Assembly (NCBI GenBank): GCA_943735955.1
Contig: OX030960.1
Span: 9,552,788-9,616,787, forward strand
From: Piscicola geometra
Lineage: Eukaryota > Annelida > Clitellata > Hirudinida > Piscicolidae
Reading direction: 5' to 3'
DNA: 64,000 nt
Positions 51,321 through 63,899 of the stretch are shown piece after piece (the stretch's first letter is position 1; every line of letters starts with the position of its first letter). The position numbers and the translations under genes were made by a program. The notes beneath the pieces are model-generated. The model saw nothing but the letters and a program-made list of their open reading frames with translations. It ran no database searches and was not told the origin of the DNA.

Positions 51321-53019
51321 AATGTATTTTCAACGATGTTTTCAAACGTTCGACAGGTCAGAGTTACGAACCGAGGCCTGGAGTTCATTGCAAACAAGGC
51401 GCTGGAGTTGTTGCAGGAACATCTCATGAGAAAGAAGATCGAAGACGTGTCGGGCACTTACAGGACTTTCGACTACTCCATCACAGAAATACGTGTAACA
51501 CATTTCAGTGATAACTGCATCAGTATCGCATAATACTTAAACAATATTTTAAGATTATTTTAAACTTCAGATTAAAAACTTTGAAAAGCCGACGGTGTCA
51601 GTGAAGATGGACAGCAGTCTGGGGGCGCTCTTCATCTGGAGTGACGGCGCCATAACAGTGCAAGCCGAGTGGAAGTACAGCACCAAGATTCTGTTCGTCA
51701 ACATCCGAGACAACGGCTCCATCACCGCTTCTTCCAACAAGGTTTTCCTGAGACTCTCGACGCAAGTGTTTGCCAATTCGGAAGGCAAGCCGCAGTTGAA
51801 TGCCACTTCCTGCGACGCCTCCTTCGAAGAAATTTACTTGCGGTCGTTTGGTGTCAGAAGTCGAGTCTACAACCGCATTATAGAGTCAGTCTATTATTGC
51901 ATTACGGCAATATTTTTGTTTTTAATTTATGTTTTTAATAGTTTTTCTTATTTTCAGAAAATTCAAAAAGAAGTTGATGTCGACAACCGAAAAAATGATT
52001 TGCAAGAATCTTATGAAAATCGTCATGACAAACGGAAACCACGAACTTTCCACGCTGAACTTCCAAGTGAAAACCAAGTACGACCTTCTGTTGGACTATT
52101 CTCTGGTGAGTGACCCCAAGCTGGAAACAGACTGCATTGAGTTCCTGCACAAGGGAATCTTCAGCGATGACCCGGGACCTTACGAAAAGGTGGCAAGTTC
52201 TGGAAATTTATCAGGATGATTAGTGCCGATAATCCATGCACCACATTTCGCTACAACATTTTTAGCTTCGACCATATGGAAAAAATACAAACTTCACAGT
52301 GCGCCGAAATGAACCAAGATGGCAACAAGATGATCAGCGTCTTCATTTGTGAACTGACCCTGAACAGTGCTGGCCGGGCAGTCTTCGAGAAAAATCTTAT
52401 TTTATACAACTATGCCTTTAAAAATAAAGTGAGAACATTTATTAGCTTTAACTATTGGTAAATTATTATAAATTAGAATTAAAATAAATTATTATATTAA
52501 TTTATAATGATTAATTATTGACATCTTTTAAAGGAAATTCTTGACTTTTTCGGGCTTTCTGAGAAGTCTGAAGTGATCCTGAAGGTGTCTGCCTTTGAGG
52601 CTCCCACTTTTTCGATCACAACCAACGGCATAAAAGCTCTTCTCTGCGTCTCTGGCGTCTTCAACGTCAACCAATCCACAGACAACTTCGAAAATCTCAT
52701 CACTCTCAACTTCCGGGTGGAGGCAACAATCAAAATGGCTGTTTCAGGCTCCAAAATCAAAATGAAGATCGCAAATGTCCGACAAAAAATCGACATTTCA
52801 ACATCGGGAATTTCGCCGTTTAGTTCTCAAACAATTCAGCACTTGATTGTCGATGCGATTGACGCCATTGTTCCGATGATAAACAAAACTTTGAACGAAG
52901 GACTGCCCTTGCCTAGTTCTGAAAATACCGAGCTAACGAACGGAGAAATTACCTTTTTCGATGGATACATACTTGTCTCGCTGGACCTACGTTCTATGAA
53001 GCGAAAATCGCAAGAATAA
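51321..53019 (+). CDS. BPI/LBP/CETP-family lipid-binding protein A (first exon not found)
   Basis: Exons 51321-51494 (or from 51357), 51571-51884, 51958-52189, 52300-52428 and 52534-53019, phases 0/2/0/0, stop TAA. N-terminal BPI domain: VRVTNRGLEFIANKALELL, then the expected two distant cysteines (LNATSCDAS and EKMICKNL) that form the family's single disulphide, then LLLDYSLVSDPKLETDCI. C-terminal domain: MISVFICELTLNSAGRAVFE, then SSQTIQHLIVDAIDAIVPMI and GLPLPSS. Members bind lipids or lipopolysaccharide and are secreted; ligand unknown here. The signal-peptide exon was not located, so the gene is either incomplete in my model or lacks it. The junction at 52190-52299 uses acceptor ttcacag, because the closer tttttag gives the wrong phase. 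AATAAA at 53092. Paralogue of the gene on the opposite strand. Confidence 0.9.
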
Positions 53020-53294
53020 ACTGTGTGAAATATCTAAATGACGTGGCACTCTTGATCTTCGATCGTTTATTTTAGATGAAAGTATGCATAAAATAAAGTA
53101 TTGATCAAGTTATTTCAAGCACCGTCAAAATTGTGAATAATTTAAGAAGTATAACGCAATGATACAGAATCAATTTTAAAAAAAAAGTCATTGAACATTT
53201 AAATATTGCTAAAGAAGCTCTTATGGTTACCAAGTCTGTTTATAAGTTATAACATACTCCAAGATTTTGAGTCTCCAGGTATATTACTTGCATT

Positions 53295-55341
53295 TCAGGG
53301 CTGGTAAACGACATCAGTTGACACGCTCAAGTACCCAGGGTGCAGGCTGATGACGGCATTTGGGAACTTGACACGGTTGACATTCGGCAGAGGGAAGCCC
53401 TTCTGGAGGCTCTCGTTGATGAGGGGCAGAGCGAACTTGACAATTTCAGCGAGCAAGGCGTTGAGGAAGTCCGTTGAGACTTCTCCAATGTGCGTGATCT
53501 TCACGTCGGCCTTCGGAACGATCTGACTCACCTGGATGACTATCTTCTCTTCGACGATGCTCAGCGTGGTTGAGGCAGAGAGGCCCAGGTCGATGGTGAG
53601 CACGTCAATGGTCGACCCATCGGGCATGCGACCGACGAGGACCGCTTGAGCTGCCACGCTGAGACTGAGAGCGTTGAGGGAAATGTCAACTCTTGGTGCG
53701 GAGGAAGGCATCACCTTGGCAATGAATTTGGACTCCAAAAACTTCGGATCCACTTGGGCCAGGAAGCTCTGTATAAACAATATCAGTCTTAGAACCCAAT
53801 GGACCTATGAAAGGATGGCTCAAACATAATTATTCTAGTATCTTAATCAACTTTTTTTTTCTCGAAATAGCTGATACGACTTGTAGTCATGGCACTGACT
53901 TTGATGGCGTCCACGTCGAACTCTCGACTGAGAAGGTTCTTGGCAAAGGCGACTCTGGCAGCGCTGTTGAAGGCCTCGTCTGCAATCGAAAAGCCCAGCA
54001 TGCCGCTCGATGGAGTCCCAATCAAAGGAATCTGCATTTAAGAAGGTATGTATTTTGGGTTTAAAAGGAATTGTTGAGCTATCAAATTATATTCTAAGAG
54101 AAGTTGAGCAAACGAATAGGTTAGAGACACGTTGGAAACACAATTGTTTGAAATGTTTGATACCTTCGGAGTTTCAGGGTCCTCGAGGAACATGCCTTTG
54201 TGGCTGGTTTCGAAGTAGGTGCCAGCGAAGGTGGGCGGTCCCGTGAGGAAGTAGTCGAGAATGAGACCCTCGCTGATCTTCGCTTGCAGGTTCAGCGTGC
54301 CCAGCTGCTCGTTGCCCTTGTTGTTGACGGCGTTTGTGGCGGCGTTGCAGATGCTTCTTTCGATTGACGACTTGATCTTGCCCTTGAAGGCCCTGCCAAC
54401 GTTCGACGGTTAAAGTTCTATGTGTCTCAATCATAAAACCTTCATCTCAGAACTTTCAGAAAATGAATTTCTCAAACCATCACAAGATAAATCTCCAACC
54501 TCAAAACGAGGTTGTAGATGAAACTGGCTCCACCGTGTAGTTTAACGTTGAAGCCCCCCAGGTTGACGCTGCAATCGTGCCCGTTGAGTCTCGGTCTGCC
54601 GTCGGAGTCTGAGACGATGTTGACGGAGATTGCGATGTTGATCGATCCAACCGAGGCAGTCACTCTGCCGCTGTCTCGGACGAAGGCCTTTCTGTACCTC
54701 CATCGGGCACTGGCCGACAAGGCTCCGTTGAGAAGCTTGATGTGGATGCCATGACCAGGTATCATCGAGATTTGGGAGTCAGGCTTGTTGAAATGATCAA
54801 TCTGAAAAGTGTGGGATTTTTTGAACATTAATTGACCATACAAACAAGTTTCGATTCTTTTTGGTAAGTACAAACGTTTGAAAGTACAAAAGAGAAGATC
54901 ACCAAACTCACTTTGATGTTCGAGACTGAGTAGTGGACGACTTTCTTGCCTGAAATGTCGTCGATCTGAGTCTTCTCGACGTCTCTGGCGATCTTCTCGG
55001 CGGCGATCGAGGCTGCATAGTTGATGGCCCTTTCCGTCAGTTGAACCGTCACCGCGGGATTGAGCGTTTCTGAAATAAATAATTATTTTTGAACAGTGAC
55101 TTTTATGGTTTTCTCTACCACCAAACAACCTTTGTTTTTGTTTAAAGTTTTTCTCAATGGATTCACAAGCCCTGTACGGAGGAAGAAAAAATAATTTTGT
55201 TTATTAATCTTTAATGTTTTCTTAACCTAAGTTATAATCGGTTCTATGATTTAATGACTTAACGGGGAAGTCACAATGAAAACCTTGAGAGCTGGCGCCT
55301 TGGATAGAAACTAAAACAACGAAGACTGCAAGTAGCTTCAT
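53295..55341 (-). CDS. BPI/LBP/CETP-family lipid-binding protein B, complete
   Basis: Seven exons: 55284-55341, 55130-55171, 54912-55069, 54500-54801, 54164-54392, 53900-54031, 53295-53768; 464 residues. Signal peptide MKLLAVFVVLVSIQGASS, then NPAVTVQLTERAINYAASIA as at the start of mature BPI proteins. SQISMIPGHGIHIKLLNGAL and the conserved cysteines (NGHDCSVN and RSICNAA) complete the N-terminal domain. The C-terminal domain has GMLGFSIADEAFNSAARVAF and LPLINESLQKGFPLPNVNRV, ending DVVYQP, very like the end of vertebrate BPI/LBP. Secreted lipid-binding protein, possibly immune; function inferred from family. The 42-nt second exon is phase-symmetric and could be skipped. Exon borders match those of gene A, which points to tandem duplication with inversion. 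Confidence 0.95.
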
Positions 55342-56407
55342 TTTCTTCAGACTCTGAACAATTCTGAAGTAGCTATGTTGAGCTGCCTTTATATACACAC
55401 GTTTCTTCCTTAATTGTTGACACAGCTTTCGAGTGCGGCCTTTGGAATAAATATTCAGAATTACATCTTATTTGAAAGTGGGATTACGACAGTGGCTTTT
55501 ACACTAATTAATTCTAAGTAAGAAGATCATTAATTACATTCATACCATCAAAACAAGTTGGCACAACCCGGATTTTAAATAAATAATGATACTTTTAATA
55601 TAACATAATTAGTCATGCACACATTAACCATATCATTGTGAACAAACAAATATTTAAACAACTTTTTTGTTATCTTAAAAATTTAAAATAAACTAAATCG
55701 CAACAAATCAAATTTCAAGCGCCTTTAATGCTTTAAATCTGAAAAAGAACCAAGTTATGGAAATAAGAAAAAAAAATATGTAAAAAAGACATCTTAAAGA
55801 TCAAGTGATGTTTGCCTTCTCAAACAAACGAATCTACTTTTTAACTACTTCGGAATGCTCTACTGCGCACAAAATCAATTCAAGAAGTCAATATTTGCTG
55901 AAATCGAATCTAATGCATAGTTATTTTAGGAAAGTACAAATTGAAGGAGAGAGGGTCAGCGTAATCGAGCCTCGAGGCCTAGAATGTTGAAGCATTTTGA
56001 AGAGTCTCAGGAGAGTTAAGAAGTCTTCAAGCGCCTGGCTTCGTCTTTTTTAGTTCTTACCAACGACGAACATATAGGAAAGTTGGAAAAGATGTTAGAA
56101 TAAGAAAATCATGAAAAAATTAGCGTTAAAAAAGAAGGTTTTTCTTTGATATGAGAAATACAAGAATATTTATTTTTTATTTTGAAGACGAAGTAACGAA
56201 AGTTTAACAGAAGCAGTGTACAGGTTAAATTCAATGGAACTGAAGTATTCCAAACAACCAATAAAAATAAAATCAATCGTCCATCCAGAAGGCTAAAATT
56301 AAAAACGAATTCAGAAAAAGTTCTTTTGAAAAAACTCAAAATATCGACGTTAAAGACAGAGTTTGAGAAGGAAGTTTTAAGAGTTTCGCAGTTTGTCGAG
56401 GGAGGAA
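55342..56407. other. Intergenic region
   Basis: AT-rich unique sequence; promoter side of BPI-like gene B and 3' side of the MFSD4-like gene. No supported ORF. A minus-strand ORF reaching 56109 overlaps the transporter exon in another frame. Confidence 0.5.
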
Positions 56408-58312
56408 TCAGACGTAAGTTGTCAGACGCCTGTTTTCTGGCTTTTTGATTCTCACCAGCAAGGGAACATACAGGAGTGCTGAGAGACAGAAGGAAGCGGT
56501 GATGAAGAAGGAGAGGTAGAGAGGGGTCGAGCGTTGAATTATGAAGCCACCAACCCACGAAAATACTCCACTCCCAAGGCCCGCAATGCAAAAGGCAAGA
56601 GCCAGAGACTTGCCGGAAGGGGCGAGAAAAAGGTTGGCCCAGGAGAAGCCTGCAGGAAAGAGCGGACTGACGAAGGCGCTAAGGGAGGCAACGCAGAAGA
56701 GGATGAGGGATTCGGATTTGTTGAAGTAAGCGGAGATGATGGTGGTGGAGAGAACGCAGGTGGCGAGGCAGGTGGCGACGATGGCGTTGGAGGAGGAGGT
56801 TTTGGAGAAAGAGATGGAAAAGAACCTGCCCAGGATGAACATGCAGCTCATGAGCGTGTACGTCAGGTACGTGTCCAGCGCGTAAGTGAGTTTATCGCTG
56901 CTGAAGACGCTGTTCAGCATGCAGAAGAACCGGAGGAGGAGATTTTCGATGCCGAAGGCGAAGAAGAAGTGGATGAAGAGGAACATCAGGACACTCATGT
57001 CGAGGATGTGGTTGTCGCTGAACCACTTCTTCACGTTCGTCTTCCTCAACGTGCCTTCTTTCTCAAGTTCATCCTTTGAAGACACCCACTGGTCTCCACT
57101 CTTCATGCTCAAGTTGACCGACTTCATGTTTTTGAAGTCTTCGTAGGCGATGACTGACGGTTTGACTTCAGGCACGCAGCAGCCACAACACTCGTTCCTG
57201 CAGCAGCAAGTCCAGAAAGTCACAAACACGAGGATGAGAGCACTGAGCGCCAGGAAACACACCTGGAAGATGTGGACTTCACAGGCGTTGTAAAGACCAT
57301 CATGCAAGGATGCGTTGAAGGCAGGGTCGAAGCTGGTGGCATTGCAGTTTCGGAGGAGGGGCACTGTGTAGCGGTAGTGGTCGTAGTGGTGGAAGGTCTG
57401 CGTGCAAACGAGGCCGCCAACGTGGTACGCGATGAAGAAGAGTTGGATCACCAAGGAGACCGATGCCTCAGGCCACAAGTACAGCAGTTTCAAGGCGCCT
57501 TGGAGTTGAAAAGAGTTTTAATATTTGGAAATATTAGACTTTTGAAATTTTTTTACTGATTTTTTTAATAGTAACTAATACATTTTTGATATTTAATATT
57601 GGAAGGTTTTCATCTAGTTTTTAAAAATTATTCTCTCTAATATAATCGTAAAAACTCACAAACGCAAAGCATTCCTTTTCCAGCTCCGCTTATTAAACTG
57701 GAGAGCAGGAAGAATATTTTGTTGAAGAGGACAGGAAAACACGTCATCAAAATAGAACCGAAGCCAAAGCCGAATGCATGGCAGGGGATGACGGCGCAGA
57801 GAAGCGATCCGACCACCACGCCCACCCCCTCCAGCATCCAAAGTTGCGAGTAAAACTCTTGGTCAATTCCTAACTTCTCTGTCCAATCGCTCCATAACAG
57901 ACCCGGCAAAGTGGCACCGTAACCCTGCGAAGTTATCAGAAGTAAATGTAAAAAACTTTTCTAAAAAGTGATCACAAGTCAAATGTGGTAGCATAGATTG
58001 TATTTCCACCTCATTCGTGATGGAATAAATGTAACGATTAATTTATCAAATACTCGCTAGTTGCAATAAAAACATTGAAACTATGTTTCAAGAATAATAA
58101 AAATTGATAAACAAATTATTCGTTTATGAATTCCCAAAGGTTTTTTGTGTATTCACCATCATGAGAACTGAGAGGAAGATGCAGAAGGTCAAGCAAATGA
58201 GACACTTGCTGGCTTTTGGAGCCTTCTTCACAGCTTTTCTCAGTGACCTTCGATCCTTTGTGACAAGCGATTGGTCTTTGAAAATCGAGAGCGTCAACGC
58301 CCCTTCAATCAT
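56408..58312 (-). CDS. MFSD4: MFSD4-like major facilitator transporter
   Basis: Three exons, 58157-58312, 57660-57924 and 56408-57498 (phases 0 and 1), encode 503 residues. The start MIEGALTLSIFKDQS leads into TM1 (CLICLTFCIFLSVLMM). Then come GYGATLPGLLWSDW and several helices, an extracellular loop with NCNATS and NAS glycosylation sites, a cysteine cluster (CCCRNECCGCC) after TM6, a ~60-residue cytosolic loop, and TM7-12. Motifs LGRFFSISFS and AFVSPLFPAGFSWA match positions I recall in MFSD4A (LGRLLSIPIS, LFLSSTFPSML). MFSD4-type proteins are membrane carriers related to Na+-dependent glucose transporters; substrate here unknown. It is about 1 kb upstream of BPI-like gene B in the same orientation. 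Upstream non-coding exons may exist. Confidence 0.82.
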
Positions 58313-59660
58313 TTTAATTCAAGTGGTTTTTTTCTACTGAATACATTAAATTCATTTTAAGATAATGTAACCACAATTTTTAAACCATAGTTGGCACATT
58401 TTAAAACACTTTTAAACAATGTTTTTAGCATCAATTAATTGTAAATTCCCTTTTTAGAATCTTAAAACATATTTGAAATATACATTTTTCCCAATAAATA
58501 ATTCGGTCAACCTTCGTGCTGCTTCTCTCGTCATTCCTTATCTCATTGATGGAAAAGTCAGATTCGTTCATTCCAAAGTTTACTCGACACTTAACGCAAG
58601 TTGAATGTGAAAAGCAACAGAAGCTCTTGAGTGAAACAACGTCTTCCAAACTCACAACATCAACGACACCCTCAAAGTCTCCGACAGCCCGCCTGAGTTT
58701 TTGGTGCTTGCTTATAAAACGATGCAGTGAAACAACAGAGCCTCAATTGGCAGGAAACGCTGACGGCGTAATGGTCGAAGCCAAATTTGGGACTGTTTGT
58801 GAGGCAATTACTACGCAAAACAATAAAATGTGCCATAACCTCTTGTGGCGTGTTGTTATCTGTGCTAAGAATTGGTTTGGAACACTTGAATTAGTTTTTT
58901 CTTTTTTAATTTTCTACTTTTTATATTGAGACTTTTATTTTATAGCTCTTAAATGGGCTATAACTCTTGTAAAGTAAAAGGTTTCTTTCAGCCCTTTTCG
59001 ATTTGAGATACAACTCTCATGAGTCCATAGCTGAGAATAAATATAACACTTCTGAACGCTTAAATGATCGCAAGAATTTGAAATTCAATTCAATATTTCA
59101 CACTCGTTGGCATTCTTCATCACTTGAAATTGCAAAAACTGTGAAAACTCCAAAGTGGCAGCGTATTGTAAGTTATATTGTGAGTTGTTTTGTAAGTTGT
59201 GTTGTAAGTTATTTTGTGCAGCATTCGTGGGACAACTCGGGAATGAAATAAGTTTATAGGACACTAAATATAAATATTCTGAGCGATTGAGTGGCAGTAT
59301 AATCTGGACGAGCAATCAATTGTCCTTTAATATCCAAAATAGAAAAATAGTGAATTTTAACAGCTATTCGTGATTATTGTACATGAAAAAGGCACTTGAA
59401 AGAGAATATATTTTGATTTAGTTCGAGGAATTAATTTCGATTTTTGAAACCTTGGTCCATAAAAAGTGTCATTACGTGGTAACAAACAAACTTTCTGAAA
59501 GACATCAAACGACAAACCAATTAATTAAAATAAATAAATAACAAAAAAATTAATATTGAAGAAAATATCTGATTACTTGAACTTCACGGCCAAAACGAGA
59601 ATATAAATTATAAATCAATCAAATCGAGCAAGTGAATGTACAGAGACAAAGTTGTGAAGG
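58313..59660. other. Intergenic region between the two transporter genes
   Basis: No supported gene. A 137-codon plus-strand ORF at 58516-58929 looks non-coding in composition. Another frame near 58650-58735 reads like an exon but has no fitting splice pair. Confidence 0.45.
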
Positions 59661-62600
59661 CTAAAACGGAGTGGTGAAGTCAGGATGGTCTGGATCCTTC
59701 TTGACGAACTCCAGCGGCTGTGTCTTCACCTCGTCCGGGTAGTGCTTCAAGTGGTCTCCTTCGGTGGGAGGGGCCTCCCTGGGCGTGACGTACGTGTAGA
59801 AGAGGGTCATGATGAAGAAGGCGATCGTCGTCAGCGCCATCAGACCGGTGTAGAGGAAGAACTCTGTAGACTTTAGAGGGAAGAATGCTTTTTGAATAAT
59901 AAGGAAAGCATGAAAAGTGAATATTCAAAAAATACAAAGATGAACTTCATTAGCCAGAATCACCTCCATTTATTCAAAGCGAGCTTTCAGCGCGCCATGC
60001 GATTAAAAAATAATAAACTATTTGATTGATATGAAACACCAGAAGAGCAGACCATGCTCATTGAAGTAGAAGCTCCTTGGACGACAATGATGATGATGTT
60101 GCCCACACACACCGTCAGCAACCAAATTGCCGTCAAGATTGACTTCATGGTGGGAGGGGCCTGCAAGCAATCAATCAAAGAAACTTATATAGCACTTGAT
60201 CACGAAATGAAAGATGTTGAAAAGTGAGATTGATTTCAATTTGTGAATAAATAGTTAAGTTAGTGCATTGAGATTTGAAAAATTTAGAATTAGAACAAGC
60301 TTTCTGCAATTTAATCCTTCTGGTCACACAGACTTCGGTCCACTCAAGTAAAATTGTCTTAAGGAATTTCAAAAGAATTTTATAAAGTTTCCAAAGCAAC
60401 TTGTGTGTAGGCAAAAGCGAGTCCGGTGACGGAGAAGAGGGTTTCGGCAAGCGCCATCACCACGTACTGAGGCGTCTGCAGGAAGATGTTCAACGTCCAC
60501 GATTTGATCTCTTCCAGTTGCTTCAGCATCACCTGATGTTGTGGTTCAATATGCGGTGAAGAAAAATTCTGAAATACTTCATTTTAGTGGGAAAACAAAA
60601 GATAAGAATATATGAAGACGTAAATAATGTAATCTTGTAGGAAGTTACGATGTTGCTGGAGTCACGCGTGAGAAGAAGTGAGTACACCGCTCCATTCTTC
60701 GAAGTCACCTCTTCCTTCAGAGACACATTTACGTTGTTCTCATCCTTGTAGAACACCTTGAAACTGAGATTTGTTACGTGCTTTAGAAGAGCGTTAAAAA
60801 GATGTTAAGATTCCAAAAGAATGTTGAGCACAAGCATAAAGCGATGTGACCACAGTGAAACATTCTATTTAGCAAAGACTTTCTCACATTCGTATTTATA
60901 AAAAGTTTAATTAGTTAAACTTCTAAAAGTTGTCGTATACCACAAAGTTATAACAACTAACAGTTTTACCCTTTCTTTGGTTATAACCATTAGAAACTGT
61001 GATAATGTTCGTAAGTAACTCTAACACATTGAGGCGTACTAAATAATCTACTTTAAGCTGACCGACCTGCCAGCTACGAGTGTCTCGTGGGAGGAATTGG
61101 AATGCATTTGCAGGTCCTTGAAAACGATATCATCCGTTTTGTTGTTCTTCAGAGTGACTTCTGTTTTGAAGTCCAAAGCGTTGAAAATCCTGCGAGAAGG
61201 TTCTCAAGATGGAGGGAAGGAGAAGAAGGATGAAAAAGAAAAAAGAAGAAGATCATGCAAGAGAAGTGTGCAGATTTGAAGTTGTAGAACGAGGTGAAAC
61301 GAAAGAAGGGAGGAAGGTAGAAGGACTCATGCATCTGTTATTAACTCGGAGGTTATTAACTTTGCATGAGAACTTGCTAGGCGAATGAAGGAAGAATTGC
61401 AAGCGTGAAGATTGCTCGAATTCTCACCTGGCAGACGACTCTCCTTTGGGAGTTTTCGTGACGACTGGCTGCTCTTCCTTCGGTGAAAGGTTTCATAAAG
61501 TGAGCAACCATTGAGTGCAACAAATCAAACCCTTCAATCTTCCATTACTCACAAAGAAGATGAGAGCCTTGTTCGCCGAGTCAACCACGACGAACACTTG
61601 GTAGGCCGTGGAAGCATCAAAAGTTTCAGTTTCTTCTGCTACAACGCCATCGTGAGTCACTTTGAAAGAATAATCTCCCTTCTTCACATAGACGTAATCC
61701 CCTGAAGACTGAAAATTAACATTTACGTATTCACTAAATTGTATTCAAAATTAAGTGACTTTCCCCTCACGTTGACTCGCTCACACACCACACAGACAAC
61801 AACCTCACGAGTCACACCCCCACAGAACACCAAGCCTCTCTCACTGAGTGCATGGCCAGGATCAGTTTTTCTCGCTCGTTTGAACTTGCACTTCCATACT
61901 CGACCAGCATCTCGTGAGGCGAGGTGTTGATCACTTGGAACTTCGACTGGTCTGGAGCCACTCTCATCGGCTGCTCAGCCTGCAAGAGTCGTTGTCGTTG
62001 TTAGAGGCTGAGCTGCTTGTGTCACTAATGCAGAAGAAAACTATTTATTTGCGTTGTTTTTGTCTGAGTTTTCACAACCTTGCAATTTAAAGTGTATTCG
62101 CTGTTTTTATATTTGGTGAGTAAACTCAAGTTTAAAAAAACATTTTTAGAAATAGTGATGCTTGAACTGCTAGAGCTATTTGATTGTTCTTCCATCATTA
62201 CGTCGATGGAGAGTTGCAGGAAGCCAGTGATCAGAAAGGCCACAGTCGCCAGAATCATGCCACCGGTCATTCGCTGCAGGGGTCTGTGCCAAATTATCGT
62301 TTATCAAATTCAAATAATCCACATGACTATTATGATTATTATTATTACTATTTAAATGTTAAATTTAAACAAATATACTTAAATTTTATGTATCGATTCG
62401 TGTTTTGTATTTTTTTAAACCTGTTGGGCACTTTGATCTTGTCGAGGCACGGATACACGACGTACTCCAGCAAAGGAACCAGTATCACCACCAATGTCGG
62501 ATTCAAAAACTGTTGAAGGTGATTTAAAATATTGTAATAAATAGACAATTATCACTTATATCTATTAAGAAGAATTTAAAAAAATAATATTTTCATTATC

Positions 62601-63899
62601 AAAAGTTGTTTCTAAAGAATGCTAAAATGTAAATTTACGTGAATCATATCTGGGTACACTGTAACGTTCCTCTGAAAATTGGGTCAAAAAAATGATACAT
62701 TTATTAATATTTATTTCATTAGATGATTAAACAAAAATGGTTAGCTTATCTCAATGCTTAACAAATGTATATTTGACATGGCAACATACGAAGTCTCCAT
62801 TCATTTGCTGAGCTTGCAGAATCCATTTGGAGCCCTGCATGAAAATAATTTTATCGACATCCCCAACGGCAACTTTTGCATCATCAAACATCTATCTCCA
62901 GTGATCGAAACCATTGATTTCTTAATCAACCCCCACTTTAAGAGTGACCTTGCTGTATCATTTTTCTCACAACTCCCGCGCAACTCTATTGCAACTATTG
63001 CGACAACAAGCGCTCAAGCAACACCCACCTGCATGTCGAAGAGGGCCCAGAAGACAGGCAGTGGGATGAAGAGCCACGCCACCCTCAGGACATCTTTCAC
63101 GTCCTCGATGAAGTGTTGCTGTGGATGTGGAAAGAGAGCTTGCAAATGTTGTCAGCAGAAACAGACTTGAGATTTGGTTTAGTGCATGTCAGTCTTTGAA
63201 CTTTAACGATGCATTCAAAGTTTTAATTAGCGATGCGAACAGGAAAGTGACCATAAGAGTCCCATCAAATTGTTCGATCAATTCATGGAAGCATTCATCA
63301 GGCATTTTCAAACGTTTAATTGTTTAAGAAACTCAGAATTGCAATGAGAATGGCAACAATTAATGAAGGAAGGAAGGAAAGAACTTCGTATTCGGGAGCT
63401 GCCATGTCCAGCCAATGATTCGTCATCTGCTTCTCACCGGAACAACTGCACTTTCTCACAAGACCCGTCTTGGTGGTGGTGATTAGATCATTGAAGTTTT
63501 ATTTTCAATTTATAAATAAAATCTCTCACTTTTATAAATTTCTTTAAAATTCGATGGACCAAAGGCACCGACCCAGATGCAGCCGAAGAACTTCTTGAGA
63601 ACGCTGTCTCCTGCGGGGTGCTTGACGTACCACTTGGTGCCCGAGACAAACAACACTGCGTGGTTTGGAGGGTCAGAGGCTTTGTAGTTCAAGTTAAACA
63701 TAGTGAAAAATAATTCTCACACCATTAAAAAAAATAATCATGAGTAGAATCGATCTTAGCCAATAAAACTTCAGCTTCAAAACTCGACGCACAAAAGGCA
63801 TGCACAAAATCGAAAACTAACAGATCGACAAAACCATCAGGATAGCTGGGATGCCAAAGCACAATGAGTAGCAGTTGTCGCCGAAGCAGTAGACGTTAC
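59661..63899 (-). CDS. SLC15A: SLC15 proton-coupled oligopeptide transporter (PEPT type), 3' part; 5' end beyond window
   Basis: Sixteen exons in order: 63822-63899, 63573-63655, 63385-63468, 63029-63118, 62790-62834, 62639-62671, 62421-62509, 62202-62283, 61845-61979, 61553-61708, 61428-61477, 61067-61189, 60649-60763, 60401-60532, 60053-60160, 59661-59870. All phases chain to 536 residues and stop TAG. Matches to PEPT1: CFGDNCYSLCFGIPAILM, then NHWLDMAAPEYE, the signature LPVFWALFDMQGSKW, LNPTLVVILVPLLEYVVYP, LQRMTGGMILATVAFLITG, a large extracellular domain, TPQYVVMALAETLFSVTGL with APPTMKSILTAIWLLTVCVGN, and the last helix. About the first third (TM1-5, including the proton/peptide motifs) is off the window. 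Function: H+-driven uptake of di- and tripeptides, inferred from family. Confidence 0.95.

Noticed and set aside
52216..52461. Acceptor at 52265 (aacatttttag) for BPI-like gene A
   Set aside because: It gives a one-nucleotide phase clash with the upstream exon. The acceptor ttcacag ending at 52299 restores the frame, so no frameshift or pseudogene needs to be invoked.
58516..58929. 137-codon plus-strand ORF between the transporter genes, with an exon-like stretch near 58650-58735 in another frame
   Set aside because: Its composition is not convincing, there is no fitting splice pair, and I recognise no similarity.
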